Below, in pieces: positions 1 through 13,760 of a DNA stretch of 64,000 nucleotides. The stretch comes from Aspidiotus rigidus (Eukaryota; Arthropoda; Insecta; Hemiptera; Diaspididae). The translations under genes were made by a program, and so were the position numbers. The DNA is taken from the NCBI GenBank assembly GCA_035079385.1, contig JAVHKY010000049.1:496001-560000 (forward strand), given 5' to 3'. A model generated the notes under the pieces. The model was not told where the DNA came from and did not search any database. It saw nothing but the letters and a program-made list of their open reading frames with translations. Each line of letters begins with the position of its first letter. Position 1 is the stretch's first letter.

Positions 1-1090
1 CGTTTTTTACTATTAGACGCCGGATTGCGGGGGAGGGTGGTAGTGAAAGTAAGGCTTGTCTGATTCAATTTTCTATGGACCATCAAGTCAATATCTAAGC
101 TGACCTCATTCACTCTGGCCAAGTGCTTTATAGTCAAAAGCTCCTGTTGAAAAGCGAGGTGACCCAATGGAATACTAGTCAACCGGTGGATATATTAAAA
201 CCCGCAATTTTGTGGGCAACAGGGCGAAAAGATCTGCCGTGGACGGTAATATCGGTCGAGGTATCTTTTCTATATTATGGCGAATTCATGGACACCTTCT
301 CTATTAGAGATAGTAAGGTCCAAAAAATTTATAGATGAACCGCCTACTTCCAGCTTAAATTTGATGGAAAAATACAAACTGTTTAGATACCTAAGAAACT
401 CCAAAAGGAGATCTCGGTGACCGGTCCATATGCACAACAAATCATCAACATACCTGTGCCAATAATTTATATGACCCAAAAGCCCCTGACCAGAGGAAAA
501 AAGATCGAGTTCAAATTTAGACATGAAAACCTCCGAAATGAGGGAACCCAGAGGAGAGCCAATGGGGATACCTACCTCCTCTGGAAATTCGAAAAATTTC
601 CCTTCAAAATTGCAAAAATTGGGAGACCAACAAATATTGAGTAAATTGAAAAATTCTGCCAGTTCTTCGTGACAGATATTAGATTGGACGAAGAGGTCTC
701 CCATATGCTGCATGGCAGTAGCTCTAGGGATACTCGGAAATAAGCCGACTACGTCAAAAGAGCATAGGGTAGAATCAGGCGGAAGAATGTCATCTTTGAG
801 CTTATCAGCCAGAGAGAACCGAATTCTTCACAGAGTAGGATCACTCAAATTCTACTCTAGATTTAAACCAACGGTCCAAAAATTTTGCCAAGAAGTACTT
901 GGGGGAAGACACAAAGGAAACGACCGGCCGCATCGGAGTGTCCTTCTTATGAACCTTAGGCAGCCCGTACAATAAAGGCGGCACAAGGTTGGGCTCAAGG
1001 AGAAATCTTTTAAGCGAAGAGGTTTTGATAAAGAATCCGGTCTAGAAGGGTAGTTACCCGACCCATCAACTTGGCTAGCTCAAGCTACTT
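1..1090 (-). mobile_element. Penelope-like retroelement fragment (reverse transcriptase)
   Basis: The minus strand encodes part of a Penelope-like reverse transcriptase. The open stretch at 270-713 has the palm motif YVDD followed by the typical SINFLDLTI segment. Upstream sequence up to about 1090 is homologous to the 5' part of the better copy at 21463-23038. Downstream, bases 1-270 match the linker of the same copies, and the element runs off the window edge, so its GIY-YIG endonuclease end is not visible here. Several stops and shifts break the frame, so this is a decayed copy. The family call rests on the YVDD motif plus near-identity to copies that carry a GIY-YIG domain. Confidence 0.8.
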
Positions 1091-3650
1091 AATACTCTGA
1101 CTCATGGTACATAGAAAGCCAGATTGGTGAATAGCCGAATTGGACTAGTGACATTGTCTCCAAGAAAATGAAACCCTCTTGAAAAGCTCCTCATATTGAC
1201 TCTTAGATCTTTCTTTCATTTTCCAAGGTTACTGCGAGGAAAGTCTGGAGAAAGATTCACACCGGAAATCAGTTGTACCAAGTTTGAAACTAAGCAGACT
1301 CACTGTTTCGACAAGAAACGAACGTTACGGGTCGTTAAACTCGATCTTTCTCACAACCTACGTACCACTGAAAATCGGGAGGAGGTATCAGATCTAGCTC
1401 TTGAATTTAATTACTCGGCCCGAATAGACAATTGTTTGAATCAAAATATTTGAATATTTCGGTTCACTTCGTTTACATACGCTAGAAGGCTCTTTCAAGA
1501 TACGAATAATTCGAAGGCTTTTGACTACTTTCCAACGACTAGCTAGTTTTCCAACTTTCGGGCCCTATTTTGCTACCGGGAATAACACATATTATAATTT
1601 AAGCATTTAATAGTACGTTGCTGAATTCGTCTGCCGCCAAGAAATTGCGCTTTTCTGCTTTCGAAGTATAACGAAAGGTATTAAACGTATCATCCACGCT
1701 GCGCTGCACTTCGCCGTATATACATGACGGTATTCAAACGTAAAACCATTTCCTAGTTTTCTGAGAGATAGTGACCTCTTTTTCTTTTCTGATTTGCACA
1801 TTTACATCATCATTATTGAACAACAATACGCCGATATTGTATGGTTCGAAGCTGTCAGGTTAATGCGCGAAACCGGTTACTGCGCGGTGTCACGGAATTT
1901 TATAATTCCAGCAGCCGTACTTTTTTTTTTTCTTTCCTCTCTCTCCTCTTTTTCTTTCGCGTTATCGATTCGAGTTCTTGAACGGAGGACGGCCGCGTAA
2001 AGCGGATAGCGTTTAATGCGATACCCAGATGAGAAAGAACGTTCGTAAACTTAGGTTACTTATTGGAGTGCCTTTAACCCAATTTATGTTATACGATGTA
2101 AACTTGGCGTACATATCGTATTTTATTAGCCAGTCTTCTTTTGAAGCACTCTTGTAAATAATTATTTGTCATTGTACTCGTCTAATAAATGTACGCATTT
2201 TGTCGCTCAAATCGATTGATCGATCGGTTGCGGCTCTCGAACTTGCTGCAGCGTGAGCGATGAAGCGTTGTCGTGGTGTAGTAATCGGTTGCTCTTCAAT
2301 TCATCTTCTCTGTCGTGTTGTCGAAATTTTAGTTTCGTACATCCGAATTGAAACCGATTGTGAAAGTGACGTTTTTCGCCAAGCAAAATTTCTCTAAGGC
2401 CAAGTTTACATACACCATCCTTATGATGAGTATAGCTTCGATGACATTCCAAAGTCTCTTCATCTGATGTTCGTGAATTGCTGGCCATCGTTTCTCAGAA
2501 GACGATAAAATTTTCGGGGACGTCTTTATTATTTCATTAAAATGTTCAGCACATTCTTCCACCTGTCGCTAAATTGTACGGGAGGACGTTTAATTCACAA
2601 AATATTACTCCGAGCGTTGAAAATTTCAAAAGAATGAAGTAGCGAATGACTTTTTTTTTCTATCGGTTTCGTTTTCAATCTCAGCTGCAACTAGCGTAGT
2701 CTCGGCATCTGTGTACAATAGGGATCGATTCGATGAAAGAGCAGCAGGTCGTTTATTAGTAACTGTTGAATGTTCTTTTATTTTACGCCCGATCGTTAAT
2801 TATCGCGAACCAATGCTCCTTATTCATTAGCAGTGGATCTAATAATAAGTTTTAAATAATTTTCGAACAAAGAAGACCAAAAGATTTTTATTCGTCTACG
2901 GTTAACCCACCATAGCCAGTCTTCTTGTGTACTATTATGTGCTGAAGGTTCGGAGTGACTACGAAACTTTGAAAAGAGTACAAAAACCGTATTATAATAT
3001 TTCTTGACAGATGATGATACTCTATTCGTATCACGTTTTCTCGCCAAAAAAGTCGTTTTATTCGACCTTCGATGTTGTAACTCTTGTGTTGAAATGTTTT
3101 TTTCGGTCCACTGACCCTCGTTTCTACTTCACGTAGTACATGTTATTAACACCGCAAACTAAACTTTGTAAAGTGATGTTCCTCCTCGAAGTCTACCTAA
3201 CGAAATCACACGATGTCCAAACTCTTTCGGTGATAGACGTCAAAATCTTTATGTTGCCAAAACAGTTTTATTGTTTGACTAGGAAAACAAAATTTCGGGA
3301 CTGGCTCGGAGCTCTCTTTGTCTGTTGCTTACTTCTCCTCGTAGAGCATGTTTTGGCATTTGACGATATAAAATCGCGTGGCGCATCTGAATCAAAGTAG
3401 CGTTCGCGAGACAAACCTGAAATACGAACATTTTTCTGTCCCAAAGAGGTGACCTCGGATGTACCACCACAGATCTAGTAAGTGGGCGGCGTTTTCTAAC
3501 TTGGAACGGAAGTATGACGAAGCTGGAAAAGTTTTCCGTCTCCCCGGAAGTTCTCTTAGTCTCTTCATCATAGAGGGTCAAGAAAATGTGCATTTGCAGA
3601 GGAGGAGAAGGAGGACGAAGATATCGATAAAGTAAGGGTTTGCGTAGCCT
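1091..3650. other. no gene recognised
   Basis: I see only short open frames with no family motif, some with runs of T or G. No tRNA, repeat structure or convincing exon was found. Confidence 0.5.
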
Positions 3651-4330
3651 AAAGGCTCTAGCCGGGTAGGGGGGGGGGGAAATGGCCTTGGTCGGAAAAT
3701 GTTTCAAACGTCCGTCAAAATGTTGTCCCCAATGAGGAAACTCGAAATCCGAAATATTGGACCCATCCGCTCACCCACATGGGCTGCAGAGTGATTTTTA
3801 GGCCTAAAATCCAAATGGCTATATCACAGCCAATAATGATCGCACAGCGATGAAACTTGAGGACATTTTAGTATATGTGAACGTTTATCCATGGTATTTT
3901 TTTCAAAAAAAAGCATATTTTTCTCAGTTTCTAGCTATAACAAAACTTCAAACTCGAATAAAAAAAAATCGTGGGGGAGGCACCTAGGGAAAATCATTCA
4001 TTTGAACCGCCATACCCTCTAATACAACATATATGAGTACCATAGTCCTCGGTGGGGTGCAACATTCCAAAAAAATCAATATTTAATGAATTTCTGTGAT
4101 TTTTCCATGAATAGCGAGGTGAACTATGACTGCTACCGCAATAGACCGCGAGAAATCAATGGTCAATGTTCGAGGTGAAAAATACGCACTCCTCCATGAG
4201 ATGAAATGGGAATGTTGATAGACCAAAAATATATTTTTAGTATTTCGTTTATCGATTTGGTAAATTCTTATGTAAACATGTTCACCTATTAGGTGGAGTA
4301 CGTTAGATTGAGAAAAATAGTTGAAAAATT

Positions 4331-4850
4331 CTCCAGTCGCTGGAACAGTCTGAATAATAGAAGAGAAGTGAGAAAATCCACTTTTTCACCCTGGAGGACC
4401 GTGAGTTTTGGTATTTCATGCATCAAATAGGTCAGTTCTCATGTAAACATGTTCGTCGAGTTTGAAAAAAATAGTCAATAAAATTCTCCAGTCGCTGCAA
4501 CGTTCTGGAAATGACAAAAATTAAAGAAAATCCACTTTTTCACCCTGGAAGACCGTGAGTTTTGGTATTTCATTCATCAATTCGTTCAATTCCTAAGTAA
4601 ACATGTACGCCAAGTTTGAAAAAAATGGTCAAAAAATTCTTCAGCCGCTGTAATGGTCTGAAAATGACAATAAATCGGGGAAATCCACTTTTTCACCCTG
4701 GAGAATCGTGAGTTTTGGTATTTCATTCCACAATTCGTTCAATTCTTATGTAAACACGTCCGCTAAGTTTGAAAAAAAATGGTCAAAACATTCTCCAGTT
4801 TCTGGGATGCCCTGGCAATAGTAAAAACTCCAGGTAATCCACTTTTCCAA
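4331..4850 (+). repeat. internal ~155-bp repeats of foldback copy 1, forward block
   Basis: Repeats are marked by the core CTCCAGTCGCTGGAAC or close variants near 4331, 4489, 4641 and 4795. Each is followed by a segment reading CACTTTTTCACCCTGGA and then GTAAACATGT about 100 bases on. Confidence 0.8.
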
Positions 4851-4889
4851 CATGGAAAACCGTGATATTTTCATTCGATTATTTGTCAC

Positions 4890-5380
4890 TTCCAGGACGT
4901 TCCAGCGACTGGAGAATTTTTTGACCATTTTGTTCAAACACGGCGGATGTGTTTACAAGTGAATCGACCTAATTGATGAACAAAATACAAATACTCACGG
5001 TCCTCCAGTGTGAAAAAGTGAAATTTCTCGATTATTTGTCATTTCCAGAAGGTTCCAGCGGCTGGAGAATTTTTCCACTATTTTTTTCAATCTCGGCGAA
5101 CATGTGTACCTAAGAACTGACCTAATTGATGAATGAAATACCAGAAGTCATGGTCCTCCAGGGTGAAAAAGTTGATTTGATCGATTATTTGTCACTTCCA
5201 GGACGTTCCAGCGACTGGAGAATTTTTTGACCATTTTTTTAAAACTCGGCGGACATGTTTACTTAAGAATTTACCTAATTGATGAAGGATATATGAAAAA
5301 TCGCAGTTCTCCAGGTTGAAAAAGTGGATTTCCTCACTTCTCTACTATTTTCAGACTGTTCCAGCGACTGGAGAATTTTA
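4890..5380 (-). repeat. internal ~155-bp repeats of foldback copy 1, inverted block
   Basis: The same unit as in the forward block, in reverse orientation. Cores reading GTTCCAGCGACTGGAG or variants lie near 4898, 5054, 5205 and 5358. The orientation switch falls at about 4850-4890. Confidence 0.8.
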
Positions 5381-6040
5381 CAACTATTTTACTCAATCTA
5401 ACATACTCCACCTCAGCGGTGGACGTGTTTACATAAGAATTGACCAAATCGATAAACGAAATACTAAAAATATATTTTTGGTCTATCAACATTCCTATTT
5501 CATCTCATGGAGGAGTGCGTATTTTTCACCTCGAACATTGACCATTGATTTCTCGCGGTCTATTGCGGTAGCAGTCATAGTTCACCCCGCTATTCATGGA
5601 AAAATCACAGAAATTTGTTAAATATTGATTTTTTTGGGAATGTTGCACCCCACCGAGGACTATGGTACTCATGTATGTTGTAGTAGAGGGTATGGCGCTT
5701 CAAATGAATGATTTTCCCCAGGTGCCTCCCCTCGAGTTTGAAGTTTTGTTATAGCTAGAAACTAAGAAAAATATGAATGTTTTATTTTGAAAAAAAAATA
5801 CCATGGATGAACTTTCACATATACTAAAATGTCCTCAAGTTTCATCGCTGTGCGATCATTATTGGCTGAGATAGCCATTTGGATTTTAGGCCTAAAAATC
5901 ACTCTGCAGCCCATGTGGGTGAGCGGATGGGTCCAATATTTCGGATTTCGAGTTTTCTCATTGGGGACAACATTTTGACGGACATTTGAAACATTTTCCG
6001 ACCAAGGCCATTTTCCCTCCCTTACCCGGCTAGAGCCTTT

Positions 6041-9000
6041 TCAAGCCTCTGATGATCTTGACCTGGTTCAAGCACTTGGAAAAATTGTACACGTTTGACC
6101 TAACACGTAGAACTCAAAATGGTTGATAATTCTCGGGTTGAATCCTCAAAACTTATGACCTAGAATCAGGGAAGCCTCCTCATTGTTTCTTCGATACATT
6201 GGTACCAGACACAAGCTATAAGTATGAGGTGGAGGATGTAATTCAATTTTTTATACTGCGGCAAGACACATAAAGGCTAGTTCTGGCATCGAGAGAAATA
6301 GCAGAGAAACGTGGCTTGAAATTTCGGACCCCTTTAATGACGTTAGGGGCCTAGATCATACAATACATAAGTTACAGACTGATAAGGTAGTCTTGCTCAA
6401 TTGGCATAGTCTCAGTATATACGGGGCTAGCTGATGACGTCATAGACTATGCATAAACCAGTAAAAGCTACGCTAAGATACCTTAAATGGACATTAGCGG
6501 GGAGTGGAAGATTCAAGTTCATACATAGAAGGATAAAGCGAGCTAAATCAGCTAGCCTGGTCTTAGTATCGAAATACGGGCTAAGGAATACAGTCAATCA
6601 TACGACGTCATAGGGTACGAAACTCTTGACGTCATTCGAGAAAACATGCTCCATATCTGAGTAGAAAGGCAACACGCTTTGCGCGTAGGAGAAGAAGGGA
6701 GTTGAAAAATTTTTGATTTCTGAGCTGCTATGAGCAGTACCTAGAAAAAGGTGTGATGTCAACAAGAAGGACTGAAAAATTTTCATGATCTGAGAATCAG
6801 GGCTGAAAGCTCTTAATTCTATTTTCAAATGAGGGGATGGGGGTAGTGATTTCCTTGGAGTGTGATGTACCTCCACATTAACAAGATTCATTTTGGTACA
6901 TCGCCGTTGCCCGCATGATACTATTATATTATATAGGAGAAAGTAACCCAGCTTATTATATATTAGACAGAATTAGGTGGCCTAGTCTTCAGTATTTCTA
7001 TCGACTAGGGACATGGTCGCTCTGGAGGAAAACCACAACATGCAGGTTTGGCGACGATGAGAAAGGCTGTTATTGGTAATTCGGTTCCGTAAGTACACAC
7101 TAATACTATATCAACCCACGGCAACGAGTGACGGCATTTAGCGTCTACTTTGATTAGAGGAAAAGGGATAAGTATTTATTGAATCTCAAAATCTAAATAC
7201 TTGTCAGAGGCGCACAAAGATAAAAGCTGAAATTTGGGCCACGGTTGAAGATGATGGAAGAATATAAGACTGGGACCACAGTTGGAAAAACCGTCAATGG
7301 TTTTTGTTATGCTTGATGACGCCATCAGTAACCTTGACCTACTTTCCTAATTTACACTAAGCTATGATATAGACCCTAACTACTTTTATCATATTATAGA
7401 CCTAAATACAATAATTATACTAGGTTATAATTTCCACCTTTGGTACGTCATCAGTGGCCTTGACTTACTTTGAGATTTGAAAAAATTTACGGTTCCCTAA
7501 TTTAGTAAACTAGAACATAATATCGACTTTGCTTCATTCAATTATAATATAAGCTTAACATACAGTATGCTAGAAATTTTGCCCCTCACTACTTTGAGAC
7601 CTGTATCCTTAACCGTCATTATACTACGCCTAAATTACAGTATAAAATATGCAATCCTCTAAAGCTTCATATATGATGTGTGTTCAGCTAATTAGCTCAT
7701 TTTGCTCCCTATTTTAGGCTTCCACTATACTAGACTAACAATACAATATACTTTGAACGCTTGATGACGTCATCAGTGGCCTGAACTTACTATATCGACT
7801 TGGAAAAATTTTTGCCTTCGCTACTTTTGTGACCTGTATTTCAAGATTTCAACAGAAAACCTGTTCCATAGGGTGGTCGATAAATTTCGACTTGGAAAAT
7901 TTGGAGTTTTTAGCCATAATATATGACAGAAGGGGGACTTAGAAAAATTTCGACTTTCAAGCCATAATATACAACAACGGAGGGACTTTGAAATCTCAAT
8001 ACCGAAACCAATTTGACCCATAGAACAGGTTCCCTTTGATCCTCGTTCAACTTTGTTAAGGAAACCATCGTGTTCCAAAGTAACCCTAGTTTTACACACG
8101 TCGGCTCCTCAGCACCACGTTGCCGTTCTGCACTCGTTCCGACCTCCTTTGAAGGTGGCCATGCTACGGACTAAAGCACCTGGTTCATCTGATGACGTCA
8201 TAGGCTAAGTGTGGGAAGTTACTACGATTTAGGAAACATTTCAACTTTCTTGATACTCCTACACCCGGAGGCGCCTCTTTCAGGCTAGTTCAATCACTTC
8301 TTCTACTCCAGTAGTCAACTGGCCTGAAAAGGATGCCCAAAACGCAATCCCAGAAAATAGAGTACGGAATACCCTTTCGTTTTAGGAGTCAGTTAGCATC
8401 AATATATTTAAAAGACATCTGAATTTATTCAACACCAAATACGAAATTTATGGACAGGATGATTCTTCATTCGTGTTCACGCGGGAAAAAAAACTATCCA
8501 AAAATGATTCGATAGGCTGACTTTGAAAGAAAATTTTCTTTATTGTAGAAAGCTGGCCTCCTACCCGAATGTTGAGGAAAGTAATCGAAAAGCGAATCAG
8601 AAAACAATTGAAGTCAACGAAATGGACCACCGAGGGCGATGGAGGAGCTCAATCTGCAACACGTTTATACATGTACGCAATCAGAAGAAAGAAAACTCGG
8701 TCTTTCGGAGAAAACCGAGCTACAGCTATGCATCAGGTTAAATAGAAAAGATTCAAACTCGTACTTTCCATCATTTTACGTAGTTTCATAATTCTAACTT
8801 TTATTTGTGAGTTTTGGATACTCATGATGATTCACAAGAATTGTATTGTTTTCTGTCTTTATAGCTTCGTCATTTTCTGACGATCAAGAACAAGATCGAA
8901 AGGGAATGTCGAACAAATATTGATCTTAATTCTTCGATCATTCTTACGCAGCAAGATCGAATCCATTGAAACAGGAACTAGAGAATTTCTATTTCTCGAA

Positions 9001-10242
9001 AAATAATTTCGATAACCAAGCTGGAAGCATTTCATTCCAATCGTATGCACCGATTTGCAATAAGTGAACGAGTAATACAGTAAATCAATCTCGTGCAAGA
9101 GCAGTGTTGAGAGTTGCGAAAAAAAAAGTTGTGGTTGAATACCTGTCTGTATATCGAGATATAGAAATGAACTGCATTTTTTTCATTTACCACTGTGTAC
9201 AGAAGGTATGATACTGATGGAGAGCTTCATTGAAAGCTGTAAAAATTTATAACGAGCGAATGTTGTGCGAAATGTATGGCATTGCATGCATACCCCTCAG
9301 GCGTAAAGATGAGACGGCGAGAAGAAACGTCAAACATCAAGCTAGTTTTGCTCAAGAGCATAAATAGTGTACTCGTAAATTCTTTAGAAGGCAGATGAAC
9401 GCCTAAGAGGAAGAGAACGAACTAGAGAATTGATGGTACTAGACAGAGACGTCGTTATTTCGAACACTTGAAGAACTAAAAACCGAACAGTTCACGAATG
9501 GGCGAATTTTATTACGGTTTTAGTTCAACTTATTTATGCCTATCGGTCCACTAGTAGATTCCCAAGGAGTTTACTGTAATTTATTGTACAGTACCTCAAG
9601 ATAATAGAATTGCCCACTGTTGTAGGAAAAGAGGGATACTTTACATAGTTGTATAGCGTTGCAAAAATTATGTCCGACAGACAAGAGTGAGGTCTGGCAC
9701 CGTCTGACATTACTAATTCTTGGACTTTTATGTGTACCATGTAAAATATAATTCGAGCTACCCTCATCATAGCCGACTTCTTACTGTTTATAATTCTCGG
9801 TACCCTGGATGATGCTACAGTTATTATATTGATCAACTTATGAAAAAGGCTTCTGACTGGTATGATAGGACCTGGATTTTAATTTGTGATCTAGATGTCT
9901 GTCAAATTGAACGACCAATTAAAACTTGGCAAGGTAGAAGCGACATAACGTCATTTGTTGTGAGAAATAGTATACTGTACTTGTGCCAAACTTCGAGAAT
10001 ATATTATCTTGGCATTCACTTGAATCGAAGAGCACCTTTGGAGTTCTGAATTCACAGATGTGGAGGTTAAATTTCTTGCAATTATGAGATAAAGTCGTCG
10101 GTCTTTTAGTAAAGGGAAACTTGGAAAAAAAAAAGAGAAAGAGGTTGCGTTTCGTGTTGCCTTCCATTCCTTCAAGACCCACATCTGCCTTTCCCGCGTA
10201 CTGATTCATCAACTTTTCCTATGTAGAGTGGTTCTAAACTAA
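6041..10242. other. intergenic, dispersed repeats, no gene recognised
   Basis: 6.4-8.2 kb holds degenerate dispersed repeats with TGACGTCA palindromes (6435, 6627, 7765, 8193) and the recurring phrase GGAAAAATTTCGAC. 8.2-10.2 kb shows only short open frames without motifs. Confidence 0.5.
7440..8100 (+). repeat. dispersed repeat of the GGAAAAATTTCGAC family
   Basis: Phrases here (GGGACTTAGAAAAATTTCGAC-like, ACAGGTTCCCT followed by an AANNAAGTTNNGGAA-like run) recur in the same order at 23500-23830, 24810-25145 and in part at 61110-61560. They have no coding capacity, so this is an unclassified interspersed repeat. Confidence 0.55.
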
Positions 10243-10919
10243 AAAGGCTCTAGCCGGGTAAGGGGGGAAAATGGCCTTGGTCGGAAAATTTTCCAAATGT
10301 CCGTCAAAATGTTGTCCCCAATGAGAAAACTCGAAATCCAAAAAATTGGACCCGACCTCTCACCTACATGGGCTGCAGAGCCATTTTTAGGCCTAAAATC
10401 CAAATGGCTATATCTAGCCAATAATGGTCGCACAGCGATGAAACTTGAGGAAATTTTAGTATATGTGAACGTTCATCCATGGTATTTTTTTTTCAAAAAA
10501 AATCATTCATATTTTCCCTAGTTTCTAGCTATAACAAAACTTCAAACTCGAATTTAAAAAAACACCGGGGGGAGGCACCAGGGGAAAATCATTCATTTGA
10601 AGCGCCATACCCTCTACTACAACATACATGAGTACCATAGCGCTCGGTGAGGTGCAACATTCCCAAAAAAATCAATATTTAATGAATTTCTGTGATTTTT
10701 CCATGAATAGCGCGGTGAACTATGACTGCTACCGCAATAGACCGCAAGAAATCAATAGTCAATATTCGAGTTGAAAAATACGCACTCCTCCGTGAGATGA
10801 AATGAGAATGTTGATAGACCAAAAATATATTTTTAGTATTTCGTTTATCCATTTGGTCAATTCTTATATAAATACGTCCACCGCTGAGGTGGAGTATGTT
10901 AGATTAAGTAAAATAGTTG

Positions 10920-12500
10920 TAAAATTCTCCAGTCGCTGGAACAGTCTGAAACTAGTAGAGAAGTGGGGAAATCCACTTTTTCAACCTGGAGAACTGCGAT
11001 TTTTCATATATCCTTCATCAATTAGGTAAATTCTTAAGTAAACATGTCCGCCGAGTTTGAAAAAAATGGTCAAAAAATTCTCCAGCCGCTGCAACCTTCT
11101 GGAAATGACAAATAATCGAGAAAATTCACTTTTTCACCCTGGAGGACCGTGAGTATTTGTATTTTGTTCATCAATTAGGTCGATTCACTTGTAAACATAT
11201 CCGCCGTGTTTGAACAAAATGGTGAAAAAATTCTCCAGTCGCTGGAACGTCCTGGAAGTGACAAATAATCGATCAAATCCACTTTTTCACCCTTGAGGAC
11301 CATGAGTTCTGGTATTTCATTCATCAATTAGGTCAGTTCTTAGGTAAACATGTTCGCCGATTTTGAGAAAAATAGTCGAAAAATTCTCCAGCCGCTGGAA
11401 TGTTCTAGAAATGACAAATTATCGAAAAAAATCCACTTTTTCGCCCTGGAGGACCGTGAATATTTGTATTTTGTTCATCAATTAGGTCGATTCACTTGTA
11501 AACACATCCGCCGTGTTTGAACAAAATGGTCAAAAAATTCTCCAGTCGCTGGAACGTCCTGGAAGTGACAAATAATCGATCAAATCCACTTTTTCACCCT
11601 GGAGGACCATGAGTTCTGGTATTTCATTCATCAATTAGGTCAGTTCTTAGGGAAACATGTTCGCTGAGTTTGAAAAAAATAGTGGAAAAATTCTCCAGCC
11701 GCTGGAACCTTCTGGAAATGACAAATAATCGAGAAAATCCAATTTTTCACCCTGGAGGACTGTGAGTTTTGGTATTGTGTTTATTAATTAGGTCGATTCT
11801 CGTAAACACATCCACCGAGTTCGAAAAAAATAGTCAAAAAATTCTCCAGCCGCTGGAACCTTCTGGCAATGACAAATAATCGAGAAAATTCGTTTTTCAC
11901 CCTGGAGGACCGTGAATATTTGTATTTTGTTCATCAATTAGGTCGATTCACTTGTAAACAACTCCGCCGTGTTTGATCAAAATGGTCAAAAAATTCTCCA
12001 GTCGCTGGAACGTCCTGGAAGTGACAAATAATCGATCAAATCCACTTTTTCACCCTGGAGGACCACGAGTTCTGGTATTTCATTCATCAATTAGGTCAGT
12101 TCATAGGTAAACATGTTCGTCGAGTTTGAAAAAAATAGTGGAAAAATTCTCCAGCCGCTGGAACCTTCTGGAAATGACAAATAATCGAGAAAATCCAATT
12201 TTTCACCCTGGAGGACTGTGAGTTGTGGTATTGTGTTTATTAATTAGGTCGATTCTCATGTAAACACATCCACCGAGTTCGAAAAAAATGGTCAAAAAAT
12301 TCTCCAGCCGCTGGAACCTTCTGGAAATGACAAATAATCAAGAAAATACACTTTTTCACCCTGGAGAACCGTGAGGTTTGGTACTGTGTTTATCAATTAC
12401 GTGAATTCTTGAGTACACATGTCCGCCGTGTTTGAAAAAAATGGTCAAAAAATTCTTCAGTCGCTGGAACGGTCTGGAAATGATAAAAAATCGAGGAAAT
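10920..12500 (+). repeat. internal ~150-bp repeat array of foldback copy 2, forward block (~11 units)
   Basis: Cores of the form CTCCAG[T/C]CGCTGGAA recur about every 150-155 bp from ~10927 to ~12455. Two subtypes (GTCGCTGGAACGTCC and GCCGCTGGAACCTTC) roughly alternate, which suggests amplification of a two-unit block. Confidence 0.85.
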
Positions 12501-12739
12501 CTACTTCTGTTATGCTGATGGAAGGGAATGATAGCGATAAGAGTTTTTTAACTATTTTTATGCGAACTCCGTAAAATAGTTTGATATAGGTGACTATTTT
12601 ATTCAGATTAGGAAATTGAAAAAATCAAAAGCTGATTCTTGCATTTTCTTCATCCACTGGAAGAGAAAAAATTCTCCCACCTTCAGATAGCTCCGCATAT
12701 CATTCGCAAACATCGCCTGAAATAACGGGAATTTTGGCG

Positions 12740-13760
12740 CATCTGACCTAATTGATGAATGAAATACAAGAACTCACGGTCCACCAGGGTGAAAAAGTAA
12801 ATTTTCTCGTTTATTGGTCGTTTCCAGAAGGCACCAGCGGCTGGGGAATTTTTGGACCATTTTTTTCGAAACCGGTGGACGTGTTTACATTATATCCGAC
12901 CTGATTGATGAACAAAATACCAAAACTCGTTGTCCTCTGGGGTGAAAAAGTTTATTTTCTCGTTTTTTTTCCATTTCCAAAACCTTCCACAGCGCCTGGA
13001 GAATTTTTTGACTATTTTTTTGAAACTCGGCGTACATGTTTACTTCAGAATGGATATAATTGATGAACGACCTACCAAAACTCACGGTCGTCTAGGTCGA
13101 ATAATCGGATTTTTTATGACTTCCAGAACATCCCCTCGTTTGCAGAATTTTTTGACTATTTTTTCAAACTCGGCGGATGTGTTCACATGAGAGCGGATCT
13201 AATTGATGAACATAATTCCAAAACTCACGGCCTTCCAGGGCGAAAAAGTGGATTTTTTTCGATTATTTGTCATTTCTAGAACATTCCAGCGGCTGGAGAA
13301 TTTTTCGACTATTTTTCTCAAAATCGGCGAACATGTTTACCTAAGAACTGACCTAATTGATGAATGAAATACGAGAACTCATGGTCCTCAAGGGTGAAAA
13401 AGTGGATTTGATCGATTATTTGTCACTTCCAGGACGTTCCAGCGACTGGAGAATTTTTTCACCATTTTGTACAAACACGGCGGATGTGTTTACAAGTGAA
13501 TCGACCTAATTGATGAACAAAATACAAATACTCACGGTCCTCCAGGGTGAAAAAGTGAATTTTCCCGATTATTTGTCATTTCCAGAAGGTTGCAGCGGCT
13601 GGAGAATTTTTTGACTATTTTTTTAAAACTCGGCGGACATGTTTACTTAAGAATTTACCTAATGGATGAAGGATATATGAAAAATCGCAGTTCTCCAGGT
13701 TGAAAAAGTGAATTTCCTCACTTCTCTACTATTTTCAGACTGTTCCAGCGACTGGAGAAT
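12740..13760 (-). repeat. internal ~150-bp repeat array of foldback copy 2, inverted block (~7 units)
   Basis: The same unit as 10920-12500 in reverse. Cores such as TTCCAGCGGCTGGAGAAT lie near 12835, 12990, 13285, 13440, 13593 and 13746, with a degenerate unit near 13128. Confidence 0.85.

Larger units (their letters stand above)
3651..6040. mobile_element. foldback element, copy 1 (2.39 kb palindrome)
   Basis: Both ends carry the same sequence in opposite orientation: AAAGGCTCTAGCCGGG at 3651 and its complement ending at 6040. The outer arms (about 3651-4365 and 5325-6040) match throughout by eye, with scattered substitutions. Between them lie about four repeats of ~155 bp in one orientation and about four in the opposite orientation, so the whole element is one interrupted palindrome. 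No transposase frame is present, so it must be non-autonomous. I see no clear target-site duplication. The layout resembles foldback (FB/Galileo-type) DNA transposons, known for long arms and direct repeats inside the arms; the superfamily is not proven. Confidence 0.8.

Noticed and set aside
3279..3707. 142-codon minus-strand frame
   Set aside because: It runs into the foldback terminus and is rich in Pro/Arg from a G-run; no motif. Chance frame.
3642..6050. Target-site duplication for foldback copy 1 (AGCCT near both ends)
   Set aside because: The match is only five bases, also resembles the element terminus, and is offset by three bases on one side. Not convincing.
10920..12500. Regularly spaced repeats resembling a CRISPR array
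   Set aside because: The whole ~150-bp unit is repeated, not a short repeat with unique spacers, and the array reverses orientation. It belongs to the foldback element in a eukaryotic genome.
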